A DNA stretch of 64,000 nt from Kitasatospora gansuensis. Its GTDB lineage: Bacteria > Actinomycetota > Actinomycetes > Streptomycetales > Streptomycetaceae. Shown in pieces: positions 49,976 through 58,836 of this stretch. How positions within the stretch are numbered: position 1 is the first letter of the stretch; each line of letters opens with the position of its first letter. The position numbers and the translations under genes are program-made. The stretch is taken from contig NZ_JACHJR010000001.1 of NCBI RefSeq assembly GCF_014203705.1, positions 7,316,001 to 7,380,000 on the forward strand, in the 5' to 3' direction. The notes under the pieces were generated by a model. That model saw only the letters and a program-made list of their open reading frames with translations. It was not told the DNA's origin and did not search any database.

Positions 49976-51298
49976 ATGACGAAGAGACGATCGGTGTTGC
50001 TGGCCGCGTGTGCGGCCACGATGGCAATGACCGTGGCCGCCTGTGGTGGTTCGGCACCCGAGAAGACCACCAAGGACGGCTTCGCCCAGGCGGCGCAGAC
50101 GGACGGAACGGTGACGGTCTGGGTGGACGCCACCCGGGTCGCCGCCGCGAAGCAGTATCAGGAGCTCCACCCGGAGGCGAAGTTGGACATCGTCACCTAC
50201 GACGGTGACGCCAACGGGTCGAACTACCTCCAGACCAAGGTCCAGCTCTTCAACCGGACCGGCAAGGGCTGGCCGGATGTCGTCTTCAGCTCGCAGAACA
50301 ACGAGGTGACCTGGGCGGTCGACGCGGGCTTCGCGGCGCCGCTCGACAAGGGCCTGATCCCGGCGGCGACCCTGGGCGGGTTCGCCAAGGGCGCCAACGA
50401 CGTCTGTACCGTCAACGGCACCGTCCACTGCCTGCGCAACGACCTCTCGCAGGCGGTGCTCTGGTACAACGCGCCGCTGATGAAGCAGTTCGGCTACACC
50501 GTCCCCAAGACCTGGGAGGAGTACCAGAAGCTCGGCGAGAAGGTGGCCGCCGAGCACCCGGGTTACCTGGTGGGCGACGCCGGTGACTCCTTCAGCCCCG
50601 AGATCTACCTCTGGGCGAGCAAGTGCGGGGCCAACCACATCACCGGCCCCAAGTCCGTCGAGGTGAACACCACCGGTGAGAACTGCACCAAGATGGCCAA
50701 TCTGATGGACGGGCTGATCAAGAACAAGTCGATGTCCATCAGCGGCGTCTTCAGCACCGAGTTCGCCAAGAACGAGGCCGACAAGGTGCTGCTCATGCCC
50801 GGCCCGGCCTGGTTCGGCGGCGCGGTGTTCAAGGACACCCTCAAGACCGCGAGCAAGACGATCGCCGTGGCCCCGATCCCCCAGTGGCAGGGCGAGACCT
50901 CGCCGGCCACCGGCAACGTCGGTGGCGGTACCTGGCTGCTGTCCCAGCACTCCACCAACCTCAAGGCGGCCACCGACTTCCTGACGTGGGTCACCACCGA
51001 CAACGCCTACCAGGGTGAGAAGTCCCCCGGCTTCCCGGCGTACGCGCCCGCCGCCGAGAACTGGCTGAAGGCCCAGGGCACCGCCGGGTACTTCGTCGGG
51101 GACCTCGGCGCGCTCAAGGAGGGCTCCTCCCAGGTGTGGCCGGGCTGGGGCTCGGGCCAGTTCAGCCAGGAGGCCATCTGGGCGGCCACCGTCAAGCCCG
51201 GTCTGACCCAGGGTCAGACCATCGCCTCGCTGCTGCCGGCCTGGCAGGACGCGATCGTCAAGCACGCCCAGTCGTTCGGATACAAGGTCAACTCGTGA
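49976..51298 (+). CDS. ABC transporter sugar-binding lipoprotein of the deoxysugar operon
   Basis: A 440-residue family 1 extracellular solute-binding protein. The lipobox (VAACGG, Cys about residue 23) anchors it outside the membrane. Typical segments are GTVTVWVDATRVAAAKQYQE, GWPDVVFSSQNNEVTWAVDA and VWPGWGSGQFSQEAIWAATV. It is the first gene of a plus-strand operon running to about 60965 and overlaps the permease gene by 4 bases. By context it should bind a monosaccharide such as L-fucose or a fucosylated oligosaccharide. No ATPase is encoded; a shared MsiK-type ATPase is likely. Confidence 0.88.
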   Translation: MTKRRSVLLAACAATMAMTVAACGGSAPEKTTKDGFAQAAQTDGTVTVWVDATRVAAAKQYQELHPEAKLDIVTYDGDANGSNYLQTKVQLFNRTGKGWPDVVFSSQNNEVTWAVDAGFAAPLDKGLIPAATLGGFAKGANDVCTVNGTVHCLRNDLSQAVLWYNAPLMKQFGYTVPKTWEEYQKLGEKVAAEHPGYLVGDAGDSFSPEIYLWASKCGANHITGPKSVEVNTTGENCTKMANLMDGLIKNKSMSISGVFSTEFAKNEADKVLLMPGPAWFGGAVFKDTLKTASKTIAVAPIPQWQGETSPATGNVGGGTWLLSQHSTNLKAATDFLTWVTTDNAYQGEKSPGFPAYAPAAENWLKAQGTAGYFVGDLGALKEGSSQVWPGWGSGQFSQEAIWAATVKPGLTQGQTIASLLPAWQDAIVKHAQSFGYKVNS

Positions 51299-52203
51299 GT
51301 GTCACCTCCTCACCGGCCGGCCCCGGTCGGCGCCCTCGTGGCGCCGGCCAGGGCTGGGCCGGCCCGGCCTTCGTCGCCGGTTACACGATCCTGCTGGTCG
51401 CCTTCGGGGTCCTCCCGATCGGCTACGCCGTGTACTTCGCCTTCACCGACGCGGGGGGCACGTTCACCGGCTTCGCCAACTTCGTCGGCACGGCGCAGGA
51501 CTTCCGGTTCCTGGACGCGGTCGGCCACGTGGCGGTCTACTTGCTGTTCTGGCTGGTCTCGCTGGTGGTGTTCGTGGTGGCGCTGGCGCTGCTGCTGCAC
51601 CGGCTGGCCTCCGGGCCGGTCAGCCGGACGCTGCGCTTCCTCTACTACATCCCCGGCGCGCTGGCGGGTGCCGCGAGCGTGCTGGTGTGGCTCTTCATGC
51701 TCGACCCGACGGTGAGCCCGGTCAGGTCGCTGCTGTCGGGCATGGGCTTCGACACCTTCGGCCAGGTGATCGCACCGGGCAACCTGGCGGTGCTGTTCAC
51801 GATCATCGCCTTCTGGACCGGGGCGGGCGGCTGGATAGTCGTCATGTACGGCGCGCTCAACAACATCCCCCAGGACGTGCTGGAAGCTGCCCGGATCGAC
51901 GGCGCGGGTGCGTGGAAGACCGCCTGGCACGTGCAGATCCCGATGCTCCGCAAGTGGATCGTCTACATGGTGATCCTGGCCTTCGCGGGCGGCGTCCAGC
52001 TCTTCGTCGAGCCGCAACTGCTCTCCCTCGCCAGCGTGGGCGTGGCCGGTCGCGACTACTCCCTCAACCAGCTGACCTACGACTTCGCCTTCCAGATGAA
52101 CAACATCAACGGAGCCGCCGCGGTCTCGGTGGAGCTCCTGGTCGTCAGCGCGTCGGTGGCCGGCTTCTTCGTCGCACGGTCGGGATTCTTCGATGCTGAT
52201 TAA
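51295..52203 (+). CDS. Sugar ABC transporter permease (MalF-type)
   Basis: A 302-residue permease starting at GTG inside the preceding stop codon. It has six membrane helices and the EAA loop VLEAARIDGAGAWKTAWHVQ. It ends by overlapping the second permease gene by 11 bases. It should form the import channel with it. Confidence 0.9.
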   Translation: MSVTSSPAGPGRRPRGAGQGWAGPAFVAGYTILLVAFGVLPIGYAVYFAFTDAGGTFTGFANFVGTAQDFRFLDAVGHVAVYLLFWLVSLVVFVVALALLLHRLASGPVSRTLRFLYYIPGALAGAASVLVWLFMLDPTVSPVRSLLSGMGFDTFGQVIAPGNLAVLFTIIAFWTGAGGWIVVMYGALNNIPQDVLEAARIDGAGAWKTAWHVQIPMLRKWIVYMVILAFAGGVQLFVEPQLLSLASVGVAGRDYSLNQLTYDFAFQMNNINGAAAVSVELLVVSASVAGFFVARSGFFDAD

Positions 52204-53083
52204 GAGCAAGACCCCTGCCACTTCGAGCACTTCGTACCGGCTGCTGGCCGGCTCCGTACTCACCGTGTTCGTGGTGTTCTTCGTCCTGCCGGTGCTCTGG
52301 CTCGTCCTCGCGGCGACCAAGACCGACCAGCAGCTGGTGCACGGCCACCCGCTCTCCTTCGGCTCCTTCCAGGCGCTGCTGGACAACTGGGACTCGCTGA
52401 CCGGCTTCCAGGACGGCGCGATCCTGCTGTGGCTGGGCAACTCCGCGCTGTACGCCGTGATCTCACTGGTCATCACGCTCGGCGTCTCGGTGCCTGCCGG
52501 GTACGCGCTGGCCATGACCGAGTTCCGCGGCCGGCGGACCCTGCTGATCGCGACCCTGATCGTGATGCTGATGCCGACCGCCACGCTGGTGGTGCCGCTG
52601 TTCCTGGAGATCAACGCGGCCCGGCTGATCGGCACGATGTGGTCGATCGTCCTGCCGTACGCGTTCTACCCGTTCGGTGTGTACCTGACGTACATCTACT
52701 TCACCACCGCCGTACCGAAGGACCTGCTGGCGGCCGCCCGGATGGACGGCTGCTCCGAGTTCGGTGTCTTCCGCCACGTGGCACTGCCGCTGGCGACGCC
52801 GGTCATCGCGCTGGTGGGCTTCTTCAGCTTCGTCGCCAACTGGACCAACTACTTCCTGCCCTACGTGATGCTCCCCGAGAGCGACCAGATGCCGATCCAG
52901 GTGGGCGTCGGCAACCTGCTCAGCAGCGTGCCGCAGTTCAACCCGACCGCCGGATCGCTCGCCGTCGAGCGCCCGCAGCTGGCCCTCGCCACCCTGGTGG
53001 CCATCACACCGGTACTGGTGGTCTTCCTCTTCGCCCAGCGCTTCCTGGTCAGCGGAATGCTCGCCGGAGCCACCAAGGAATGA
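52193..53083 (+). CDS. Sugar ABC transporter permease (MalG-type)
   Basis: A 296-residue permease. The first helix is VLTVFVVFFVLPVLWLVLAA and the EAA-type loop reads LLAAARMDGCSEFGVFRHVA, with Cys in place of the usual Ala or Ser. It is followed after 35 bases by the unknown 674-residue protein. Confidence 0.9.
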   Translation: MLIKSKTPATSSTSYRLLAGSVLTVFVVFFVLPVLWLVLAATKTDQQLVHGHPLSFGSFQALLDNWDSLTGFQDGAILLWLGNSALYAVISLVITLGVSVPAGYALAMTEFRGRRTLLIATLIVMLMPTATLVVPLFLEINAARLIGTMWSIVLPYAFYPFGVYLTYIYFTTAVPKDLLAAARMDGCSEFGVFRHVALPLATPVIALVGFFSFVANWTNYFLPYVMLPESDQMPIQVGVGNLLSSVPQFNPTAGSLAVERPQLALATLVAITPVLVVFLFAQRFLVSGMLAGATKE

Positions 53084-53118
53084 CGCCCGTGCCGTCACCC
53101 CGATCGGAGATCCTCCCC

Positions 53119-55143
53119 ATGTCACTCAGCTCCACCGAACACCCCTCGGGCGAGGACGCCTCCCCGCCGGAGATCCAGGCCGGGGTGCCGCTGCTCGAAC
53201 CGCCCGGCTGGGCGGTGGCGCAGCGCGCGCTGTTCGACCTGCTCGACCACGGCTGGCGCCGCTTCGCCCGTGACTTCACCGGCCCCGACGGCCGGCTGAA
53301 CTACAACGGCGAACTGACCACCCGGGACGGCGTGGACGACTTCTACGAGGTCTTCTTCAACTGGCCGCAGCTCTACCTCCTCGGCGGCGCCGACGACCTC
53401 CTGACGGCCAGTGAGAAGCACTGGGAGGGGGTGACCAGGCACCTCACCGAACTCGACATGCTCCACGACGAGTACGAGCGCGGCTACGACTGGTTCCACC
53501 AGGGCGAGAGCCTGCTGCTGCTCTACTTCCTGTGCATGGCCGACCCGGAGCGCTGGTCCGAACGCGCCCTGCGGTTCGCCGACCTGTACGTCGACCCGGC
53601 CCACGGCAACTACGACCCCGAGCACCGCATCATCACTCGCCCGCACAACGGCAGTGACACGGAGCGGCGGGGCCTGTCCGAGGGCGACGTGTACCCGTGG
53701 CTGCAGAAGGAGGCGGACACCTACGGCTACCCGCTGGAGTGGATCCCCGAGGCGGAGGGCGGCCCGTTCCCGCTGTCAGCGGACCCGCGGCTGGGGACGC
53801 AGATGCGGGACCGGATAGGCGTCGGCGACACCGCGGTCAACCTCGCGGCGGCCGGTCTCGTCCTCAACGCCTGGGTGGTCTCCGGCGAGCAGCGCTACCG
53901 CGACTGGATCGTCGAGTACGTCGGCGCGTGGCGGGACCGCACGCTGGCGAACGACGGCATCATCCCCGACAACGTCAGCCCGGACGGGGAGGTCGGCGGC
54001 CTGCTGGAAGGGCGCTGGTACGGCGCCCACTACGGCTGGTCCTGGCCGCACGGCTGGCACAGCGTGGGCCACGCGGCGACCGTGGCGGCGCTCGCCGCGG
54101 CGGCGACCACCGGGGACGACGACTACCTCTCGATGGTCACCACCTCGCTCGACGCCCTGATCGCCCGGGGCAAGGTGATGCCCTTCAGCGAGGCGGACTC
54201 CAGCCTCCGGTCCAAGTGGGTGGCCGAACTCGGCCCGGACGTCGACAAGCCGACGCTCCACCTCCCGTTCCGGCACAACGACTCGGGCTGGTTCGACTAC
54301 AACCCGGTCACCGCGCCGGTGCCGGTGGCGCTCTGGCACCACACCGCCTCCGACGCGGACCGCGTCCGGCTGGAGCGGCTGCGCGAAGCGGACCCCATCG
54401 ACTGGCGCACCGTCAGGCCGTTCCGGGCCAAGGAGGAGTCCGGGCACGAGAAGGCCTGGTTCGCGTTCCTGGCCGGTGACGACCCCGGCTACCCCGAGCG
54501 GATCCTCGCGGCCGCCCAGGCGCAGGTCCGCCACCGCCTGCGGCGGATGGACGCCTACCGCGACCTGGACGTGGACGAAGCCGACATCCACGTGTGGCAG
54601 CAGTCCAACCCCGTGGCCACCGAAGCCCTCGTCCAGCTGACCTGGGGCGGCCCCCAGGTGCTCTACAACGGCGGCCTGCAGCAGGCCCGGCTGCGCTACC
54701 ACGACGCCGAGGCCCGCCGCGCGGGACTGCCGCAGGACGTGGCCGCGCTGGTCACCTCCATCGACCCGGAGGCGACCACCGTCGAGCTGGTCAACCTCTC
54801 GCCCGAGGCGGAGCGGACGGTGATCGTCCAGGCGGGCGCCCTCGCCGAGCACACCATCACCTCGGTCCGGTACACGACCTGTGCGGACGACGGCTGGATG
54901 GGCGGCATGTACGACTACGGCCACACGGAGCCGGTGGTCGGCGAGGCCGAAGCGGTCTGCGACGGCACGTTCCTGACGGTCCGGCTGCCCGCGTCCACCC
55001 GGATCCGGCTGACGCTCGGGCTCGAGCTCCGCACCCAGGCACCCAACTACCGCTCGCCGTTCGGCAGTTCGGCCGGCGAGGCGCAGGTCGACGGGTCGCA
55101 GGCCGACGAGTCGCACGCCGCCACGGAGGAGGAGTCCGCATGA
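53119..55143 (+). CDS. Unrecognised 674-residue cytoplasmic protein, probably an (alpha/alpha)6-barrel enzyme
   Basis: No signal peptide or membrane segment is present. Residues about 25-560 alternate amphipathic helices with Trp/Tyr/His-rich loops, for example GYDWFHQGESLLLLYFLCMA, LLEGRWYGAHYGWSWPHGWH and HLPFRHNDSGWFDYNPVTAP. This pattern is like six-hairpin glycosidases and AGE-type isomerases. The last 100 residues are beta-rich (TTVELVNLSPEAERTVIVQA). I cannot name a family. It sits inside a sugar operon, between the importer and the mutarotase genes (the latter overlap by ATGA), so it should act on the imported sugar, perhaps as an intracellular glycosidase or in place of the missing sugar-acid dehydratase. 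An in-frame ATG at 53080 is an alternative start. Confidence 0.7.
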   Translation: MSLSSTEHPSGEDASPPEIQAGVPLLEPPGWAVAQRALFDLLDHGWRRFARDFTGPDGRLNYNGELTTRDGVDDFYEVFFNWPQLYLLGGADDLLTASEKHWEGVTRHLTELDMLHDEYERGYDWFHQGESLLLLYFLCMADPERWSERALRFADLYVDPAHGNYDPEHRIITRPHNGSDTERRGLSEGDVYPWLQKEADTYGYPLEWIPEAEGGPFPLSADPRLGTQMRDRIGVGDTAVNLAAAGLVLNAWVVSGEQRYRDWIVEYVGAWRDRTLANDGIIPDNVSPDGEVGGLLEGRWYGAHYGWSWPHGWHSVGHAATVAALAAAATTGDDDYLSMVTTSLDALIARGKVMPFSEADSSLRSKWVAELGPDVDKPTLHLPFRHNDSGWFDYNPVTAPVPVALWHHTASDADRVRLERLREADPIDWRTVRPFRAKEESGHEKAWFAFLAGDDPGYPERILAAAQAQVRHRLRRMDAYRDLDVDEADIHVWQQSNPVATEALVQLTWGGPQVLYNGGLQQARLRYHDAEARRAGLPQDVAALVTSIDPEATTVELVNLSPEAERTVIVQAGALAEHTITSVRYTTCADDGWMGGMYDYGHTEPVVGEAEAVCDGTFLTVRLPASTRIRLTLGLELRTQAPNYRSPFGSSAGEAQVDGSQADESHAATEEESA

Positions 55144-55475
55144 AGCGCTTCGCCCAGACCATCAGGCTCCGGCCCGAGCACCGCGAGGAGTACCTCGAAC
55201 TCCACTCCGCCGTCTGGCCCGGAGTCGAGGCCGCCCTGCACCGGGCGCAGATCCGCAACTACAGCATCTACCTGCACGGGGACGCGCTGTTCGCCTACTT
55301 CGAGTACCACGGCGAGGACTTCGAGGCCGACATCGCGGTCCTCGAAGCCGACCCCGAGACCCAGGAGTGGTGGAAGCTCACCGACCCCTGCCAGGAGCCC
55401 TGGCCCGACCGGGGCGACTCCCGCCAGTGGACGGAACTCCCCGAGATCTGGCACCTGAGCGAACCCGGCGCCTGA
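55140..55475 (+). CDS. L-rhamnose/L-fucose mutarotase
   Basis: A 111-residue RhaM-type mutarotase. It opens MKRFAQTIRLRPEHREEYLE, then HSAVWPGVEAALHRAQIRNY, and has IYLHGDALFAYFEYHGEDFE and EWWKLTDPCQ, with the family's conserved His, Tyr and Trp pair. It interconverts alpha and beta anomers of a 6-deoxyhexose on import. This protein is the best single indicator that the operon handles a deoxysugar. Confidence 0.85.
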   Translation: MKRFAQTIRLRPEHREEYLELHSAVWPGVEAALHRAQIRNYSIYLHGDALFAYFEYHGEDFEADIAVLEADPETQEWWKLTDPCQEPWPDRGDSRQWTELPEIWHLSEPGA

Positions 55476-55515
55476 CCCGGCCGCCGCGCCGGACCGACCC
55501 CACCCGGAGCCTCCA

Positions 55516-56418
55516 GTGACACCCACCCCGCCGCCCGCGCTCATCGACGCCCACCACCACCTGTGGGACCTCGCCCAGCGCCCGCAGTCGTGGCTCGACG
55601 AGCCCGCCCTGACGTCGATCCGCCGTACGTTCACCCCCGACGACCTGCGCTCCACCGCCACCCGGGCGGTGGCCGGCCGCCGCCTGCACAGCACGGTGGT
55701 CGTGCAGTGCGTACCGGACGTGCCCGAGACCGAGGACCTGCTCGCGCTCGCCGCACGGGAGCCGCTGATCGGCGCAGTGGTCGGCTGGGTGGACCTCACG
55801 TCCGCCGCCGTCGGTGACGAGCTCGACCGGCTGCTCGCCGGGCCGGGCGGCGGCCACCTGCGGTCGCTGCGCAGCCTGGTCCAGGGCGAAACGGACCCGG
55901 AATGGCTGCAACGGGCCGACGCGGAGCGCGGGTTGGCGGCGGTCGAGGCGCGTGGGCTCGGCTACGACGTGCTCGTCCGCAGCCACCAGCTCGACCAGGC
56001 GGCCCGGCTGGCCGAGCGCTTCCCCGGCCTGCCCCAGGTGCTGAACCACGCGGGCAAGCCGGACATCGCCGGCGGCGACCTGGGGGAGTGGGAGAGCCGG
56101 CTGCGCCGGCTGGCCGGGCATCCCCAGGTGGTCTGCAAGGTGTCGGGCCTGATCACCGAGGCCGACCACCACGCCTGGACCACCGCCGACATCCGCCCGG
56201 TGTGGGACGTGCTGCTGAGCGCCTTCGGCCCCGACCGGCTGATGTTCGGCTCGGACTGGCCGGTGGCGAACCTCGCGGGCGGCTGGAACCGCTGGGCCGC
56301 CACGGTGGACGAACTGCTCGACGGGTGCTCCGCCGACGAGACCTCGGCGGTTCTCGCGGGCACCGCGACCGCCTTCTACCGCCTCACCCGTACCGAAGAG
56401 ACTGTGGGATCACGATGA
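55516..56418 (+). CDS. Amidohydrolase-2 family sugar lactonase (L-fuconolactonase-like)
   Basis: A 300-residue metal hydrolase of COG3618 type, with a GTG start. The HxH motif is in LIDAHHHLWDL. RSLRSLVQGETDPEWLQ, the LNHAGKPDIAGG strand and LMFGSDWPVANLAGG follow, as in L-fucono-1,5-lactonases and L-rhamnonolactonases. It would open the lactone made by the aldose dehydrogenase encoded at the end of this operon. It overlaps the next gene by ATGA. Confidence 0.85.
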   Translation: MTPTPPPALIDAHHHLWDLAQRPQSWLDEPALTSIRRTFTPDDLRSTATRAVAGRRLHSTVVVQCVPDVPETEDLLALAAREPLIGAVVGWVDLTSAAVGDELDRLLAGPGGGHLRSLRSLVQGETDPEWLQRADAERGLAAVEARGLGYDVLVRSHQLDQAARLAERFPGLPQVLNHAGKPDIAGGDLGEWESRLRRLAGHPQVVCKVSGLITEADHHAWTTADIRPVWDVLLSAFGPDRLMFGSDWPVANLAGGWNRWAATVDELLDGCSADETSAVLAGTATAFYRLTRTEETVGSR

Positions 56419-57458
56419 CGCTTGCTGTTCGTTACACGGCCGCCCGGACGCTGGACACGGCTCCGGTCGAGCCGTCCGAGCCCGGCCCCGGCGAGGTGCT
56501 GCTGGCGCCCGCGTACGTGGGGATCTGCGGGACCGATCTGCACATCTTCCACGGCGACATGGACGCCCGGGTGGCCGCGCCGGCCGTCCTCGGCCACGAG
56601 ATGTCCGGCCGCGTGCTGAAGGTCGGCGCCGGGGTGGAGGGCTGGCAGCCCGGGGACGCGGTGACGGTGATGCCGCTGCGCTGGGACGGCACCTGCCCGG
56701 CGTGCCTGAGCGGTCATCAGCACATCTGCCAGAACCTGGACTTCATCGGCATCGACTCGCCGGGCGCGATGCAGCAGCGCTGGACCGTTCCCGCGTCCAC
56801 CCTGGTGCGCCTGCCCTCCGACCTCGCGCTGGAGCACGCGGCGCTGGTCGAGCCCACCGCCGTGGCGGTCCACGACGTGGGCCGCGCCGCAGTGCTGCCC
56901 GGCGAGCGGGTCGTGGTGGTGGGCGGCGGTCCGGTCGGGATCCTGATCGCGTTGGTGGCGCGGGCAGCCGGGGCGGAGGTCCGGGTGGTGGAGCCGAGTT
57001 CCCACCGGCGTTCACTGGCCGAGGAGTTGGGGCTCGCCGCCTGGGACCCGGCCGCCTCCGACGTGCCCGCGGCGGTGGTGGAGTGGACCGGCGGCGCGGG
57101 TGCGGATGTCGCGTTCGAGGTGTCCGGTGCGGCGGCCGGCGTCGACACTGCCGTGGAGGTGCTGGGGGTGCGCGGCAGGCTGTGTCTGGTGGCGATCCAC
57201 CCCCGGCCCCGCGAGATCAACCTGCACGGGTTCTTCTGGCGTGAACTCACCCTGGTGGGCGCCCGGTTGTACGACCGTTCCGACTTCGAGCGGGCGGTGG
57301 CGCTGGTGGCTGACGGCACGATCCCGGCCGAGCGGCTGATCAGCAAGGTCGTGCCGCTGACGGAGGCGCCCGCGGCGTTCGAGGCCCTGGAGGGCGGCGG
57401 CGACGTGATGAAGATCCTGGTGGACTGCACCGACGACACCCAGGGAGCGACCGCATGA
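56415..57458 (+). CDS. Zinc-dependent alcohol/polyol dehydrogenase (MDR)
   Basis: A 347-residue medium-chain dehydrogenase. Catalytic zinc ligands are in YVGICGTD and the LGHEMSG motif; the NAD-binding VVVVGGGPVGILIALVARAA lies near residue 170. The structural-zinc lobe reads WDGTCPACLSGHQHIC, where the first of the usual four Cys is replaced, probably by Asp. It could oxidise a 2-keto-3-deoxy sugar acid or a sugar alcohol. It is coupled to the genes on both sides by 4-base overlaps. Confidence 0.87.
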   Translation: MTLAVRYTAARTLDTAPVEPSEPGPGEVLLAPAYVGICGTDLHIFHGDMDARVAAPAVLGHEMSGRVLKVGAGVEGWQPGDAVTVMPLRWDGTCPACLSGHQHICQNLDFIGIDSPGAMQQRWTVPASTLVRLPSDLALEHAALVEPTAVAVHDVGRAAVLPGERVVVVGGGPVGILIALVARAAGAEVRVVEPSSHRRSLAEELGLAAWDPAASDVPAAVVEWTGGAGADVAFEVSGAAAGVDTAVEVLGVRGRLCLVAIHPRPREINLHGFFWRELTLVGARLYDRSDFERAVALVADGTIPAERLISKVVPLTEAPAAFEALEGGGDVMKILVDCTDDTQGATA

Positions 57459-58216
57459 GCGCCTTCGACCTGACGGGCAGGCTCGCCGTCGTCACCGGAG
57501 CCCGGCGCGGCATCGGCCGGGCCATGGCCCGCGCCCTGGCCGAGGCCGGCGCGGACGTCATCGGCGTCAGCGCCAACCTGGAGGACACCGGCAGCGACGT
57601 GGAGAAGGACGTCCTCGCTGCCGGGCGTACCTTCGAGGCGATCCGTACCGACTTCGCCGACCCGGACGCGGTGCGGGTGCTGGGTGCGGACCTGGCGGGC
57701 CGTCAGCGGCCGGTGGACATCCTGGTCAACAACGCCGGTACGATCCGCCGCGCACCGGCCGCCGAACACCCGGACGCCGACTGGGACTTGGTGCTCCAGG
57801 TCAACCTGAGTGCGCAGTTCGCGCTGGCTCGGGCGGTGGGCGGGGCGATGGTCGCCCGGGGTCAGGGCAAGATCATCTTCACGGCCTCGCTGCTCAGCTT
57901 CCAGGGCGGCATCACGGTCCCCGGCTACACCGCCGCCAAGCACGGTGTCACCGGCCTCACCAAGGCGCTGGCCAACGAGTGGGCCGGGCGTGGCGTCAAC
58001 GTCAATGCCATCGCGCCGGGCTACATCGCCACGGACAACACCCAGGCGCTGCAGGACGATCCGGCCCGCAGCAAGTCGATCCTGGAGCGGATCCCGGCCG
58101 GCCGCTGGGGCCGGGCCGAGGACCTGGCGGGCGCCACGGTCTTCCTGGCCTCGGACGCCGCCGCCTACATCCACGGCACCGTGCTGCCCGTCGACGGCGG
58201 GTGGCTGGGCCGATGA
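57455..58216 (+). CDS. SDR oxidoreductase, KduD / 2-keto-3-deoxy-acid dehydrogenase-like
   Basis: A 253-residue classical SDR. Motifs are VTGARRGIGRAMARAL (cofactor), VDILVNNAGTIRRAPA, FTASLLSFQGGITVPG and the catalytic YTAAKHGVTGLTKALANEWA. These fit the KduD/gluconate-5-dehydrogenase group that acts on 2-dehydro-3-deoxy sugar acids. In bacterial L-fucose pathways an SDR oxidises 2-keto-3-deoxy-L-fuconate. Whether this one does so is inference. Confidence 0.85.
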   Translation: MSAFDLTGRLAVVTGARRGIGRAMARALAEAGADVIGVSANLEDTGSDVEKDVLAAGRTFEAIRTDFADPDAVRVLGADLAGRQRPVDILVNNAGTIRRAPAAEHPDADWDLVLQVNLSAQFALARAVGGAMVARGQGKIIFTASLLSFQGGITVPGYTAAKHGVTGLTKALANEWAGRGVNVNAIAPGYIATDNTQALQDDPARSKSILERIPAGRWGRAEDLAGATVFLASDAAAYIHGTVLPVDGGWLGR

Positions 58217-58836
58217 CCACCTCCCTGGGTGCCGTCCTGGCGGGCGCTCGTGTCGTGCCGGTGCTGACCGTGCGTCAGCCGGCCACGTCGGGCCCGCTGG
58301 CCGAGGCGCTCGCGGCAGGCGGCGCCACGTGCGCCGAGGTCACCTTCCGCACCCCGGACGCCGAGCAGGTGCTCAAGACGATGGCGGCCCACGGCGGCCT
58401 GGCCGTCGGGGCCGGCACGGTCCTCACCGCCGAGCAGGCGGAACGTGCGGTGGCGGCCGGGGCCCGGTTCGTCGTCTCCCCCGGCTTCGACGAGGAAGTC
58501 GTCGCCAAGTGCCGGGAGTTGGGCGTGCCCGTGGTGCCCGGCATCGCCACCGCCACCGAGCTGATGCGGGCCCTGCGGGCCGGCCTCGACACCGTCAAGC
58601 TCTTCCCCGCCCAGGCCGTCGGCGGCCTGCGGGCGCTCCGCGCGCTCGCGGCGCCCTTCCCAGGCGTGCGCTTCATGCCGACCGGTGGGATCGGTGTCGA
58701 CCTGCTGGCCGGCTACCTCGCCGAGCCCTCGGTCCTTGCCGTCGGCGGTAGTTGGATGGCGACGCCCGCGCACCTGGAGAACGGGGACTGGGCGGAGATC
58801 CGTCGCCTGACGGCCGAGGCCGTGGGGACGCCATGA
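58213..58836 (+). CDS. KDPG/KDG-type aldolase (Eda-like)
   Basis: A 207-residue class I aldolase. It has the conserved Glu in CAEVTFRTP, GAGTVLTAEQAERAVAAGAR, the Schiff-base Lys in LDTVKLFPAQAVGG and the phosphate loop MPTGGIG. It cleaves 2-keto-3-deoxy-6-phosphogluconate-like substrates to pyruvate plus an aldehyde. It overlaps both neighbours by 4 bases. Confidence 0.88.
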   Translation: MTTSLGAVLAGARVVPVLTVRQPATSGPLAEALAAGGATCAEVTFRTPDAEQVLKTMAAHGGLAVGAGTVLTAEQAERAVAAGARFVVSPGFDEEVVAKCRELGVPVVPGIATATELMRALRAGLDTVKLFPAQAVGGLRALRALAAPFPGVRFMPTGGIGVDLLAGYLAEPSVLAVGGSWMATPAHLENGDWAEIRRLTAEAVGTP

